Below, in pieces: positions 13,115 to 25,264 of a stretch of DNA of 64,000 bases. The stretch's first letter is position 1. Every line of letters starts with the position of its first letter. A program made the translations under genes and the position numbers. This stretch comes from Cristatella mucedo (Eukaryota; Bryozoa; Phylactolaemata; Cristatellidae): assembly GCA_009760855.2 (NCBI GenBank), contig WPIO01000003.1, positions 3,408,001-3,472,000 of the forward strand, in the 5' to 3' direction. The notes beneath the pieces were generated by a model, which searched no databases, was not told the DNA's origin, and saw nothing but the letters and a program-made list of their open reading frames with translations.

Positions 13115-13269
13115 CAGTCGAACCTCGTTTATCGAGGTTAATCCGTTTGAGACTTTACCGCGATAGGTGAATTTCCGCGAAGTATGATTCTCTTTATCTA
13201 TATAAAAATCGAATATTTTCGTAGTTAGAAGCTGCGAAAGTCGAAGCGCGAAGTAGCGAGGGACGACTG
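13115..13269. mobile_element. Small pogo/Tigger-like inverted-repeat element
   Basis: A block of about 155 bp begins CAGTCGAACCTCGTTTATCG and ends (read on the minus strand) CAGTCGTCCCTCGCTACTTCG. These paired ends, together with the inner 'gcgataggtgaatttccgcgaagta' type of sequence, are the style of pogo/Tigger-class DNA transposon termini. No transposase is present and I do not see a clear TA duplication at the edges, so it is a MITE or a deletion derivative. Called from end structure alone. Confidence 0.45.
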
Positions 13270-13560
13270 TTGGCAGCTCGGATTCGAGAGAAGCAAGCAA
13301 CGATTGTATACGATTATATATATATATATATAATTAATAATATAATATTTATATAAATTAACATTTGATTTAATTATTATTTTAATTTTTATAATGTAAT
13401 AATTTGTTAAAATTTTATAAAGTAAAATTATATGAAAAACCAACTTGAAACCAGAATTTGTGCACAGATCCCCTAGATTAACCAAGCATGAAATGTAGGC
13501 AATTTTTTTCTTTCGCTGTGCTCTAGCTTCCCATGCAAATACCCTTAGCTACTGCTGCGA
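13270..13560. repeat. AT-rich low-complexity stretch
   Basis: A (TA)n run near 13,315-13,333 is followed by about 110 bases of almost pure A/T. No gene is visible. Confidence 0.6.
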
Positions 13561-14100
13561 AATACAGGTTGGGTTCGGCTTGCCTTGGCATCTCAACTAG
13601 CTTCTTCTCCCGCTCTCGTTGCCGCTCGAGGCAAAGAGAGCGAGCGGCTCGCGCACCGCCCCTTTTCGCTGAGAGCTCTTTTCGGCAAGCGGAGCGAACG
13701 GCAACGACCGGCGGTAACGACGCGTCTCGCTCCGACAGACCCGCGCGTTCTGTTCGTTCGCGAAGCTAGCGATGGCGATGCGGATGCCCCTGGAGCCCGT
13801 CAGCGCACACGGGCCGAACTCTGACGCGTCCGTCACTGCGACTCCGTCTTCCGGGGCTGACGGCCATTTCTAGCTGACCATTCGTCGGGACGCCTCAGCA
13901 GCGGCGGCGGCGGCTCGTGGGGGCAGCCCCGCGCCCAGGTGGAGCGCGGCTGGCGTCGGCCGAACGGTGGCGCTGCCCGACCTGCGCCTCTCGTTCCTGA
14001 TATCCGAAGTTGTTAACTCGAGCGCGGCCTTTGCCGAGACCACAGCGCCGTCTGGCGGCGGCGGCGGCGAGCTTTTGGCGCTGACGACCACCAGCCGCTG
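13561..14100. other. CpG-rich block
   Basis: An abrupt GC- and CpG-rich segment with CGG/GCG runs at about 13,900-13,920 and 14,050-14,075. Overlapping open frames on both strands come from the base composition. It could be the promoter-like end of an unrecognised element or gene, but no downstream coding exon is apparent. Confidence 0.35.
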
Positions 14101-14912
14101 GCTCGTGTACGACTTTTCAAAATTTCTTTGGTTACCTTAAATCACAGCGTGCCGTAATTTTGACTTGAAACTGCGGGAGCCATACTTTGGAATTGGCAGG
14201 CTTCTCGCAGTTCGAAATTTCATGGCCGCTCGCTGTGCCGAGCCGTTAGAGGCCATTTCATGAGAACTCTCCGGTGCAATTGCACGAATTTAGAAGCTAA
14301 GCCAGTGCCACCATTCTCTACAATTTGGGATCAAAACAACTGTTGTGATATCCTTACTGTGGAAAGGGTAGTTATATTGCAGCTCCAATATTCAAGGCGA
14401 ATCCCTAGGCCGGCCTGTCTGCGGCCATCGTGTGAGAGCACGCAGGTGCAACGGCGTCGAATTTTGTGGCTGAACTCTGAATTCTGTTCCCTGTAACTTG
14501 AAATCAAAACTACGTGTAAGCTTAAAATGTAAATTGAAGCTTTATCGCAGTTCAAAAATGTAGGGAGGCTCGCTGAGCCGGGCCATTGGCGACCATAGCT
14601 TAAAAATGCGCCTACTAAATCACATGAGATGTGGCCCGTGCATCCAAAACACTATTCTTGATTAAATTGATAGAATTTGATAGAGCCGCATTTGCGCGGC
14701 ACCTACTGTGGAAATAGCACCTGTATCGAAGTTGCAAAATAAAAGCAACTTATCGAAGTTGCAAAATAAAGGGGCCCGGGCTGTTGGAGGCCGTTTGTGT
14801 GAACGCGAAAGTGCACCCGTAAACCCGAAACATTGTTCTCTGTAAAGTGGAATCGAAACCGCGTTGTGCAACCCTTTTCTAAATGGCAGCTCTATCGCAT
14901 TTTATCGCGCTT
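14101..14912. repeat. Decayed tandem repeat, unit about 170 bp
   Basis: Similar blocks recur at roughly 14,230, 14,405, 14,570 and 14,760, with a partial one near 14,110. Each contains a 'gag(g)cca...gtgagaac/gtgtgaacg' segment, then 'cattctct/ctgttccctgta...atcaaaac', and ends near 'gcagctc.at' or 'atcgcagttc'. Divergence between units is high. No coding potential. Confidence 0.45.
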
Positions 14913-15354
14913 AATAATAATAAGAATACATTTGATATGGAGCCCTCAAAGAATTCAGTCACTTTTTAGGCACTTTACGTTTGCTGCAAAGGAAATACGA
15001 TCGAGTGGTTAGTGGTAGCATGTCCAATGACAACAAGAATAGCAAGGTTAAGGATGTGTGCACAGGCTCAGCTTGCGATTACGGTTAGTGGCAGCATGCA
15101 CAGTTTCGGCACGTATAAGCACGTAAAAGACTTATCACATGGACTCACTAAATGCTGTGATGATTTGGTGCGTTTTTGTTTCTTTTTAAATGCGGTCAAG
15201 TCAGGGGTGACGTGACGCAAGTCGAAAGTGAGTTCCAGATTTTGGGAGCATACGAACTGGAGGCAAGGTCTCCGAAGGATTAGAAGTTTGTACGAGGTAT
15301 AGGTTAAATGGGTTCCGAAGAGCGGATGATACGATGCTTAGCCCATTGGGGGAG
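14913..15354 (-). mobile_element. LINE A copy 5, segment 1 (host of the nest)
   Basis: The 3' end of an old minus-strand LINE A copy, with its tail at 14,913-14,935. It stops at GGGGGAG (15,348-15,354), where Polinton B begins, and resumes after an identical GGGGGAG at 44,265-44,271. Further segments of the same copy are 44,272-44,846 and 58,709-59,361. In the intact family member these pieces are contiguous and in this order. Confidence 0.8.
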
Positions 15355-15521
15355 GTTGTATAAAAAATGCCCTTCGCGATATTCTTATTCCAGCGCGGGG
15401 CATCATCGAGGAGCTCAGCCCCTGCTGTCATAAGAATCCCATAAGTATCCCATAAGTGGCATATTTTTATACAACACTGAGCTATCATGCAATATTTGTA
15501 TACCAGAGTCTTCATATATTA

Positions 15522-15530
<9 letters not shown>
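15355..15530. repeat. Polinton B left terminal inverted repeat
   Basis: It matches the reverse complement of 44,090-44,264: both copies run GTTGTATAAAA, then 'gatattct.attccagc', 'ctcagcccctgctgtcataag', 'tggcat.ttt' and 'atgcaatat', and on to 'attaatgta'. The left copy carries a small extra repeat of 'aagtatcccat'. Inside it lies a long (TA)n microsatellite (15,523-15,573). Confidence 0.85.
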
Positions 15531-15577
<47 letters not shown>

Positions 15578-15734
15578 AATATTTGTGTAATAAATAGCAA
15601 TGAATTATTCCAGAAAGAGAAAATTCAGTTTCACACCGAAGCAAGACGACTCATGAACATTGACGCTTTATTTTACCTACAATTTTCTTCTAGAAAGGGA
15701 AACCATTTTTACAAAGAGGCGAGGCGCCTTATGA

Positions 15735-18700
15735 ATGAATATTCAAGATACTATTTTACCTGTGGAGTATTTTTATAACGAATCAATACGCCTTAGAAAT
15801 ATTGAAGATATTAAACAGCATAGGACAGCAAGATCAAAGCGTTTTAGATTCATACTAGAAAGGAATTGTGCTAGCGGTAATATTGAATTCTACGAGTTAA
15901 AACATAGAGGAATTATAAAAAGTACCATTCTCGATGAGTTCTTTACTGAGATTATTAATTCCTATTCTAGCGAGTTATCTAAAGTTACAAAAAAATTATT
16001 TTTTTTAAGACTATATACTTCTATTAAATTGTCTATAAAACATCCTTTGACTCTTTATAGTGCTATTCGGATTGTTTCTTGTAGACCTATAATTGTAATG
16101 TTTAGCCAGAGAAGATTATACTTATGCAGTAAATGGGCAAATTCTATTATTAAAAGAGTTTATTGAATTAGCATCTGAAAACTCTGTTGGTTTGGGATGA
16201 GTTATAGAAGGAATTTCTTCTCTTAGTTTTGTAATTGGTAATTTTGTCCAAAGAAGAAGCTCGAGCTATATTGCATCTCCAAAAACAGTATTCAGAATAC
16301 TGTTCAATAAGAAATGCTGTGTAAAACTTCAAAATAGCGATAACTGCTGTGCTTTATGGTTTGTATTAAGATTCTTGCATCCAAAGTAAAATATTATCTT
16401 ATTGACCATTAGAAATACAATTTACTCATGTGTTACAGATTCTATTCTCGCTCTTGACTGGCCGCTAAAAGTTTTTAATACTAAATTATTGGGTAAACTA
16501 CTAAATCTTATTATTAATGTATTTGAGTATCATTAAAATTCAGGGGCCTCATTATTAAAATCTACTAGGAAAATTAAAGAATTAGAGAGAAGGCTTGTGA
16601 ATCTTTTAATAGTAAAACATGAGGAAACTGAGAAATATATATGTATAACTAAGTTGAATGCTTTCTGTAACACATCTAAGTGCAGAGGTGCCTTATTTTA
16701 TTATCACAGATCGCCATTTCTCTAAAAATAAATCTTTGTCAGATCGTTTAATAACTTGTAGTGGTCCAAATGGACACCCAACAAGCAAACCTATTAAATG
16801 CCGAAGGACACTAGTCTCAAGTTTAATGATTTTGCGTGTTTTAGATCATCATCGTCATATGTACGCTATGCAGATTTTGAAAGTCGTGTTTAGACGTCTC
16901 CGATTTTTGTGAGGGTGTATGTAATTTTTGGGGAATGTTATGTTACAATGCCAAGTATAACTAAAAGATGCAGTGAAGACAATGCAGATATATTACAAAT
17001 ACCTTGAGGATGAGCCTTCTTTAATTGTGGATTGTAAAGGAGAAGTTGTTAATACATTTCTAGAGAGGTCAAAAAATTTTGTATCTTTATTGCTTGAGGA
17101 ATTACTTCATGAATTTGATAGATTAAAGATAAACCTATGAGATAAATTTAAGCGTGAAGGAACCACAAAGATAAATGTCAAAGAATATTAATATAGTTTT
17201 GAAATTACTGATGATTGCTGGATGTAATAATAATAATAATAATAAAAATAATGTACTTGATAAAGCGCCCTCAGAGAACTTAATCTCTTTCTATGCGCTT
17301 TACATTTGCTGCAAAGGGAAATTCAATTGAATGGTGAGTAAAATCATGCTTGAAAAACCAACAAGATGAATAACATGGTTAGGGGTGACATGCACAGGGT
17401 CGGCATGCAAATGTTGTTAGTGGCAGCATGCACAGTGTCAGCACGCATAAGCACATTAAGGACGAATCACAGGGACCCACTAAATGCTGTCCTAAATAGG
17501 TGTGTTTTTAAGTTCCTTTTAAATGTGGTCAGGACAGGGGATGTTCTGACGCAGGTCGGGAGGGAGTTCCAGGCTTTGGGAGCATACGAACTAAATGCAC
17601 GGTCTCCCAAGGATTTAAGGTTTGTACGAGGTATTTGTAGACTGTTGGATTCCGAAAAGCGAGTGGTACGATGCTTGGCCTGATGGGGGAGTATGTCAGA
17701 GAGATAGGCTGGAGCCATGGAATGAAGGGACCTAAAAGTGAGCAACAAAACCTTGAAGTCAATCCGTTGCTTGACTGGCAGCCAGTGCAGGTCGGCCAGA
17801 AGTGGAGTAATGTGGCAACTCCGACGCTCACGACAGACAAGCCTAGCTGCAGAGTTTTGCACCAGCTGCAATCGCCCGATCGCTCATGCTGGTAGGGCAG
17901 TAAGCAGTGAGTTGCAGAAGTCGATACGGAATGTCACGAATGCATGGACCAACTTAGACGTGGTATCCTTATCTAAACAAGCCCGAATTTTAACAAAGTT
18001 ATGAAGCTGAAAATAGGCAGATTTGACTGTGGAGCTGATATGGTTGTCTAGCGAGAGGTCACTTTGGAATATCACACCTAGATTTCGAGCTGATTCGACA
18101 GGAGATATGCTGGCAGAGCCAATTTTGAGAGACAGCCTTTCCAATCTCTGAATCACACTCGGTTTGCCCATAACTATTAAGTTAGTTTCAAAACTAAGGT
18201 TTACCCCAGCCGATGACAAGGTTCGGAATCACTGCCATTTAACTGGAAAATTTAAAGGCGCAGCGCATAGAGATTGTAATACTAAAGCAAGATTTGGCCA
18301 GTGTATTTGGAAGATGTCAGTACTCTTTCATAATTTTAAAGGATATGACTCTCATCTAATTGTTAAAGCTTTAGAAAAGTTTGATGTTCTAGAAAAACCA
18401 ATCACCATAACAATTGAAAAATACATGATGCTTCATGTTACAGATTTAGAATTTAAGGACTCTTTTAATTTTAAAAGTAATAGTCTAGAAAAGATTCTAA
18501 CCTCTTTCTTGAAATACTCTAGAAAAGATTGTAAACACATATCTAGTGATTTATCAAATTTTAAAATAACAGAGTGTTTTTGATAGTATACCCTAAACTT
18601 AGTCGCCTAAAAATGTGACCACTAATAATTAAAAAAAGAGGTTTATCCTTATGAATATATGGACTCACAAACTCGATTTTTAGAAACTAAGTTCCAATTG

Positions 18701-20449
18701 AATGTTTTAAATCTTCACTGAGCTTCAATAAAGGAATTGGTACAAAAGATTACGAATTTGTCCAAGAAGTAGTGTTTACAATTGGTGTTAAGAACCTTGC
18801 AGATTATCACGATCATTATTTAATGGTGGATGTTACAAAACTTGCAGGCTGTTTTGAGACTTTCAGAAATAGACTCGGTAATTTATTTAGACTGAATCAC
18901 ACAAATTGTTTATCATCGCCGCATTATGCGTGGTCTTGCACACTTTGGAAGGCAGAAGCAGAACTAAGGCTACTATATGAAAATTAAATCTGTATAATGG
19001 TTTTAGGAGATCAATAAGAGAGGGAACATGTCAATTAAGTAAGAACATTTTAGAACTTTTAGAGAGCTAATAGTCAAAGGGTTCCCGGTTATGACAAAAC
19101 GAAACCTATAACTTAAATAATGTATTGGGACGCTTGTATTTTGTAGTTGATATCCAACAGTTATGAAGTTGTATTTACCTGTTGGTAACGTTACCGAGTA
19201 TTTATTTTCTAATTGGACCTATGACAGATTGAAAAATTTACCACCAGATTCACCCCAATGTGTATTTCTCGAAGTCGATATTGAATATCCTAAACATTTG
19301 CATTATTTACGTAATGATAATCCATGTTGTGCATTTTCCAGAGTTATAGAGCCTGGGGAATATTCTCCTTATCAGAAATCATTTGATACAGGAGCCTGAC
19401 CAACACAAAATTTTTTATGTGACCTCCTCGAAATATAAATATCTAGCGCATTACAGATATCTCTAGTTTATATCAAAAAAGGGCTCCATATCACTAAACT
19501 ACACACAGTATTTACGTTTGATCAAGTACCCTGGGTAAAAGATTTTATTGATGTTTGTGCAGAGAAAAATATTGAGTATGAAAGAAAAAAATATAACTTT
19601 TCTAGAAGTCTTTATAAATGGTGCATGTGTCAGAATTTTTTGAAAGACTTGTGAAGACGTTGAACGTAGAGTGAATGTTAAGATAGTAAACTCTGCGTCT
19701 GAATCAGGAGTAAAAATGTATAACAAATTAATGAGAGATCCTTGTATGAAATCTTTTAGATGTTTCGATCAATCTCTAATTGCTTTTGAGTATGGTAAAA
19801 AATTAAAAAAGTTAAACAATGCCGCTAATTATAGTAAGTACGGTTTTAGATTTTGTCTAATTTACACGTACAAACATTTTGCTATGATATTCTAGTCCCA
19901 AGGTTTGAGGATAAGATTCATTTGATTTACACAGATGCAAATTCATTAGTCGTGCAGATTGAAAGCGAGACATCTGAAAACATTTTGATACTATATAAGA
20001 TTGGTTTGATACAGAAAAATTTGGACAACTTAAAGACGAGTTGAAAGGGAGACCAGTAGAGAAATATGTGCTCTAAGACCGAAGCTGTATTCAGTCAAAG
20101 TTGTTAAAGAGCCATTCCTAGTTAAAGCAAAAGGTGTACCAAAATCTGCTATTGAAAATGAAGAATTAACACATCGTTAATATATTGATTGTCTGGACAC
20201 AGCAAACAAGATAGTACGAATATTAAGACAGAAAATGAAAGCATTATGGAAGATTATGAGGAATCACTTGTAAGAACTGTTCATAAAATGCAAAAAAAAG
20301 GTCATAATGCTGTTACTAAGGGGCAGAAGAAAAGAACCCAATCCGCATTTGACTCAAAACGTTATTGGTTAGACTGTGCTCGCCACAGTTATGCTTATGG
20401 CCATTATAGAATAAAAGAGACTGGTGGAAAACGTGTTGAATTTAATTAA
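15735..20449 (+). pseudogene. Polinton B protein-primed DNA polymerase B, split by a LINE
   Basis: Decayed type-B DNA polymerase of the protein-primed class that replicates Polintons. In order: an N-terminal segment with NSDNCCALW (near 16,335), also seen in Polinton A; the exonuclease I motif YADFE (near 16,868, Asp and Glu kept); a His/Cys patch after the LINE (HCHLTGKFKGAAH, near 18,230); NFKGYDSHL (near 18,335); the palm segment EVDIEYPKHLH (near 19,283); the motif-C position, which reads YTDANS (near 19,930) where this class has two acidic residues around a Thr; and a C-terminal segment ending YAYGHYRI. At least ten frame breaks. LINE A copy 6 (17,225-18,188) lies between exonuclease and palm regions. 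Clearly inactive; family assignment strong. Confidence 0.85.
17225..18188 (-). mobile_element. LINE A copy 6 inside the Polinton B polymerase
   Basis: A 5'-truncated copy of about 960 bp with the (TAA)n tail at 17,225 and the LINE C-terminal region open on the minus strand (17,467-18,219 in two frames). It ends within 'gttagttt', where the best copy continues into the RT domain. Polymerase coding sequence lies on both sides (about 17,200 and 18,205). Confidence 0.85.
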
Positions 20450-20464
20450 AATATTTATATATAG

Positions 20465-20900
20465 ATGCCTAAACGAAAACATGAAGCTTGATCAAGACCA
20501 AAACATGAAAAAAAAGTTCAAATTGAACATGATTTGAGAAAGATGTAGGAAATGCACGATTTAAAAATTGAAATGGAATATGGTCAGATGCGAATGGAAG
20601 ATGATAGTAGAAGAAGCAGGAATAAAATTATTTTATTAAAAAAAATTACTATTTTTAGAGGTGAGTGAATTAAAAAAAACGCTGAAAATTAATATGAAAG
20701 TGAAACTAAAGTAGACGATAACACCGCGGACGATCTTGATGACGATCCTGATTACAATTCCGAAGACGAACCTGACACCGAAGATGAAAAAACTGAAACT
20801 GAAGATGAAAATGAAGGTCGTGAAAGTAAATATGAACAAGCTTTTTGCTTTAAGGAAGAAACTCAGTATGAATACGTTAATGAAGAAGATGAATTATAAA
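20465..20900 (+). pseudogene. Acidic Polinton B protein (remnant)
   Basis: Starts near a MPKRKHEA reading. After stops and a frame change it gives an Asp/Glu-rich stretch (DDLDDDP, DEPDTEDEKTETEDENEG) at 20,715-20,885. Function unknown; acidic low-complexity proteins near the polymerase could be DNA mimics or interaction tails, but nothing here shows that. Confidence 0.4.
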
Positions 20901-20974
20901 AGTTATTATTGTATAAAAATGGACGTCTCAAGAATTCTTAGTTGTGAGCAATCTAGAGAAACGGCAGTGAAATT

Positions 20975-21222
20975 TGTCTAAATAAACTAAAAGGAGTTGA
21001 CCAAAGAATTGTTAAAAATTCACTAGATAAAGTAATACCCGATCTTAATAGTTCACATATCACCATTCTCAATTATATCTGCGAAACATGTGGTAAACTA
21101 ATGGAATCACGAGGGAAACTGTATACAACGCTAGCAGAAGCAGAAAAAAATCAAATTCCCCAAAAACAAAACCTGTATACAGATTGTTACTTCCATTTAA
21201 TTTTGTTAAATTCTTTTTAAGT
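20975..21222 (+). pseudogene. Small Polinton B protein with a CxxC motif
   Basis: Readable as NKLKGVDQRIVKNSLDK, then YICETCGKLMESRGKL and LYTDCYFHL. The CxxC pair and later Cys could bind zinc. Not recognised further. It follows the acidic protein on the same strand and may be part of one longer gene with it. Confidence 0.4.
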
Positions 21223-21286
21223 AAGTACAGGAGAAAGACAACAACTACTTCAACACAAACCCCAAATATCTCTTACCCTAATCTTG

Positions 21287-22586
21287 CTACAACTGCAACT
21301 CTACCAAAGTACTCAACTTTAGTAATTCACTGAATTTAGCTGTGAAAATACAACTTCTGTTACCAATCCAATTTCTATGACCATCAAGGTAGATTGGATT
21401 TATGAATCCACATGGTTTAATGAACGGGGTAACTAACATTGAATTTAATAACTTTTGAAATGAAGGATCATCGTAAATAATAAAGTCAGTCATAAAATCA
21501 CTTAATATAATGCCAACTTGTTATTTCTTTTTATCTCATAATAATTAATAGATAGTAATTTTGAAGGAACAAATCCAGAAGAATAAAATTAGCATAGTAG
21601 TTTCTAACTATTAGTCCTATATCATCTTTTAAATTATTTCTAACTGATGCTGTTATTATTTCGCATACCATCTGAGTTGTATTTGCATCCGTATTTTTTA
21701 AGTAAGCCGTCCATCTTTTTTTACCTTCAAAAATGCAACTGGCTGTATTGTTATTACTATACTCATAATCATTCGAAGCTTTATATAGATCTGTCCTTTT
21801 AATGTTATCTTTGAGCAAATTGGTTTATTTATTTTTACATCAGCCAAGCTAGATAGAAAATTGCTCTCCTAATTTTCAAGCTTAGTAACTCTTTGAACAC
21901 TTATGCTACCAAACATAATTGAAGATGTGATCACTGAAGATGAAGAACATTTTTTTTTATATTAAAAACGATATTGTTTGCATAAAAACCCTCTGTGGTG
22001 TCTCAAGTAATAATCATCCACTTTACTTTAAGGGGACCTGAAATGACACCATTTAAAACTGTTCCAACTTTACCATAAAGATATTCTTTAGTAGCTACGT
22101 CACTTCTATTAATCTGGCCTATAGACTAACATATTTTTTAGAGTCAGCTGATAAATCTCCTTTTACTACTTCATCTCAATCATTCCGAAGATAGTTATTA
22201 CCAGAAAATGGTATACTAACTGATTCTAATTCATCTAGAGTTTTTCCTAGGTTCATTAATTTTTTTGAATCAAGATCTAAAGTTCCTTGCATATCTGGGT
22301 AATTTCTTGTTAATATTTATTTTATTGCTAAATAAACACCTACACTTATTTTAGTTTCTAATAACCCAGATCCTACTTTGAAAAAAGGAGTAGGTACTAG
22401 TTTTTTATTTGCATCTAATGTATAACCACTAGACAATTGTTCATCTAATCCAGGTCCTGTTGTATTTCGAGGCATAAGTACTTTAGTACCAACACCGGGA
22501 ATAACATATGTTGCTCCGACTACAAGTAATCCTCCAGAAACTAAAACATCCTTTAAGCTTGGTGATCCATCTTCCATTGCCTGCAT
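21287..22586 (-). pseudogene. Fibre-like proteins of Polinton B, distal part
   Basis: Minus-strand frames, separated by stops, contain QGTLDLDSKKLMNLG (near 22,265-22,300), a stalk-type repeat, preceded by a Gly/Val-rich segment (22,317-22,586, DVLVSGGLLVVGATYVIPG). Downstream frames at 21,531-21,818 and 21,287-21,493 could be the distal knob or separate small proteins; I do not recognise them. In related viruses a trimeric fibre binds the host cell, but that role here is inferred only from the repeats. Confidence 0.45.
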
Positions 22587-22589
22587 TTC

Positions 22590-24102
22590 AAAAAAACATT
22601 TCTGTTGTTCATCAACTATCCATTATTCCATTAAATGTTACAGTCATTACATTACCATCTGATACCCTATTTAGATAATTATTAAAAGAAACTCCATCAT
22701 TAGGATCGACAGGCTCGTTCCTTATTTGACTAGACGTTTCTTCCATATCTAAATTGCCCTTCATAGCATCATAGTATCTCCTGCCAATTTAACAAAGGTA
22801 TTTTTCCAAGTTGTGTTTATTTGTAACAAACTTTTTCAAGTGGAATAATAATATTGATCAATCCCTTTACAGTTAAAGTTCCGTTAACTGCTCCACCTCT
22901 TAATGTTAACTTAGTGTCAGCATAGTCTTTCGTTACTCCAATACCCGGATTAAGAGGATTTGCAATATTTATCAGACGATTATTATTCATATCAATGTCT
23001 GCATCTGCTGTAGTTCCTCTAGAAACTTAACTAACAAAATTTTTATTAATGTACCTAAAGTTTACTGCATCACCAGGGTCAACAGAATTTCCAAGATTCT
23101 TTATTAGATTTTGATTTATATTCAGTGAACTAAAAAGCATATCACATGTCCTTTGAATATAATTCTTTGCTTGAGTATCTTTTCTTCGAAACCCTAGTGA
23201 CGTTTTCTATACTATACTCACATGAATTTCTATATAGGAAACTGAACGATCACGTACAAAGTTATCAATCATATAAGAGCCATCAAGTTTCATTTCTAGA
23301 ATTAAAGTGCCACAGACACCAAAAGTTGCATCACACGTTAAGTCTAGAAAAACACCTGTTTTATTACGAGACCATAGAATACTAGATATAACACCAAAAT
23401 TGTTTACAGCGCCCGGAATAAAAGTTGGAAAAGGTGTGGCAAATCCAATTTGATTTCCCATTAAATCTATTACTGGAATATTACCAGAAGTTAGTTGTGA
23501 AATAGAACTTTCAGTTCCTGTTCTATAAACTTGAATATTAATACCTAGGCTACTTAATACAAGCAAAGTCAGAAACGTGTTATTTTTATGTATCTAAAGT
23601 AACACTGCTGTGTATAACTATCAACTGTTTGTATACTTACTAAGCCAGTGATTGAGTCTTTCAAAAAAGTAATATTGTTGAAAACTAGGTAATGAGCATT
23701 GGTTGAGATCAAATTAAAAAACTGTGACATACTTTTTACAGCCCATGGTTAATAACCTTGTATATTTGACTTCTTTGATAACTAGTTTTATAAGCAGAAA
23801 TTCCAAAAATGCCAGTAATATTAAGACAATTACGCACTGATCCAAGGATTCCATGATTCTTTGGCAGTAAACTAGAACAATTAATTATAAACTGAGGCCA
23901 TCTCTCCAGATACATTATTCACTGTGTTATTTCTAAAATCTGAACCAAGAGCATTATCTAGTGTTTGTGCATCAGAATCACTATCAGGATAGCCTAAGTT
24001 TATTACTATATTATAATTGCAATCAATATCTGTAAATAATTCACCTTTGATGTTTTGGATAATATTAATCCTATATAGATGGAAAAAATTCCAAAAGCGC
24101 AA
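22590..24102 (-). pseudogene. Fibre-like proteins of Polinton B with phage-tail-fibre-type repeats
   Basis: The minus strand shows several copies of a repeat shaped 'NxxIxNLGNPxDPxDAVxxxY': INLGYPDSDSDAQTLDN (near 24,000), IKNLGNSVDPGDAVN (near 23,065), LINIANPLNPGIGV (near 22,945) and NEPVDPNDGVSFNNYL (near 22,695), with LAGDTMM followed by GNLDME (22,755-22,800) between. This pattern is typical of trimeric fibre stalks in bacteriophages and some large DNA viruses. A more globular region (23,207-23,566) may be a knob. Stops and frameshifts occur between repeats. There may be two or three tandem fibre genes rather than one. Confidence 0.6.
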
Positions 24103-24370
24103 TTCATAAAACTAATAGAAGAAAAGTCTGTTAAAATAGATGAAAAGCAAGTAAAATTGACCAAAGCTTTGTTAAAAAATTTGAAAAAGTTTTAATAAAA
24201 AATGGAGGGTCTATTGACGAAGATATAAAATCTGGCGTCGATACAATTAAGGAAGTTTTATCTGGTACAACAACGGCAGAAGAACTTGAGTCTAAAGCAG
24301 TTATTAAAGTTGCTCCAAAAGTTGCAATGAAACTTACTCTTACTGCTTCAAATAAAAAATGTCTAAAATA
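24080..24370 (+). pseudogene. Polinton B small helical protein (unknown)
   Basis: Reads KIPKAQFIKLIEEKSVKID and, in a second frame, SGVDTIKEVLSGTTTAEELE and KAVIKVAPKVAMKLTL. Charged and likely helical. Not recognised. It starts next to the divergent fibre genes. Confidence 0.35.
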
Positions 24371-24724
24371 TTATTAAAAGTTTTACAATCATTCAAAGTT
24401 TTCGGTGCAGTAACAAAAACCTTACGTGTATATCTATCATGAATAACAGGGATTGTAGACCTAGGACTATTTATAAAGAAATCGTTGATGACATTGCTTC
24501 AGGAAAGTATGGTAATGTATCATGGAAGACAATAGAAGATTAAAAAGTGCATCTTTGGAGATTGGTTGTTATAAAAATGAAATATTATTAGAAGCGGTAA
24601 AACCTCATTCTTTTTGGTACCTGAATCCAAATAAATTTCTAACAGAAACATTTTTTACTGGGGTATTTTGATCAGCAGAACAACAAGATCATATGTCCTG
24701 GTCACAGAATTTTCTTAAAGAAGT

Positions 24725-24905
24725 TGTGGATTATTACCAGCATTGCCGGCTATCATAGAAAGTATAGCAAGCATTGCAGGAACAGATGGTCTTGCTGCTT
24801 CAATAGCGGTAACAGTTGCAGGATTTATAAAAAAGATAATTGACTTAACCATTTTCACAGCTAGAGCCCCAAAAATGAATCCCCGTGAAGAGCGAATTAT
24901 TTAAG
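24725..24905 (+). pseudogene. Polinton B protein with a hydrophobic segment
   Basis: An open stretch reads PAIIESIASIAGTDGLAAS then IAVTVAGFIKKIIDLTIF and ends in a basic/acidic tail (NPREERII) before a stop. The hydrophobic run could be a membrane or capsid-interior helix. Not recognised. Confidence 0.35.
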
Positions 24906-24969
24906 TTTACAGAGTTCTAGATTTCATAATGCAATTGTTGATATAGAAAATATGATGGAACTAATAGAT

Positions 24970-25246
24970 CTTAGATATGGATCTTTCAGAAAAAGTGCAG
25001 AGTAGTGAGGTGAATAATAGATTAGAATACCTACAGAAAGTAAAGAAACTCGTTGAATAATCTGGAGTTTTGTATTCAGACGAACTAAAAGCTGACATAC
25101 AACAAGTTTAACGCTTTAGGATTGGTGGAAAGAAGACTCGTGATTATAAAGCAGTCGGCAATTTTTCTAGCTACTCTTTATTTCCAGGGAAGAACATAAG
25201 AAGATATTTAAAATTAAATGTTAAAACTGATGAACAAATTAATTAA
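24970..25246 (+). pseudogene. Polinton B hypothetical protein
   Basis: Two frames give LSEKVQSSEVNNRLEYLQ and RIGGKKTRDYKAVGNFSS, ending NVKTDEQIN. Its first part looks helical and its last part is basic and Gly/Lys-rich. It sits between the hydrophobic protein and the LxxxQ-type gene. Function unknown. Confidence 0.35.
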
Positions 25247-25264
25247 AATATGTACACATTAAAT

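Noticed and set aside
15523-15573. (TA)n open frame with YIYIYI translations
   Set aside because: Simple repeat; the frame is an artefact.
20636-20839. Phe-rich minus-strand frame
   Set aside because: Shadow of the acidic plus-strand protein in another frame.
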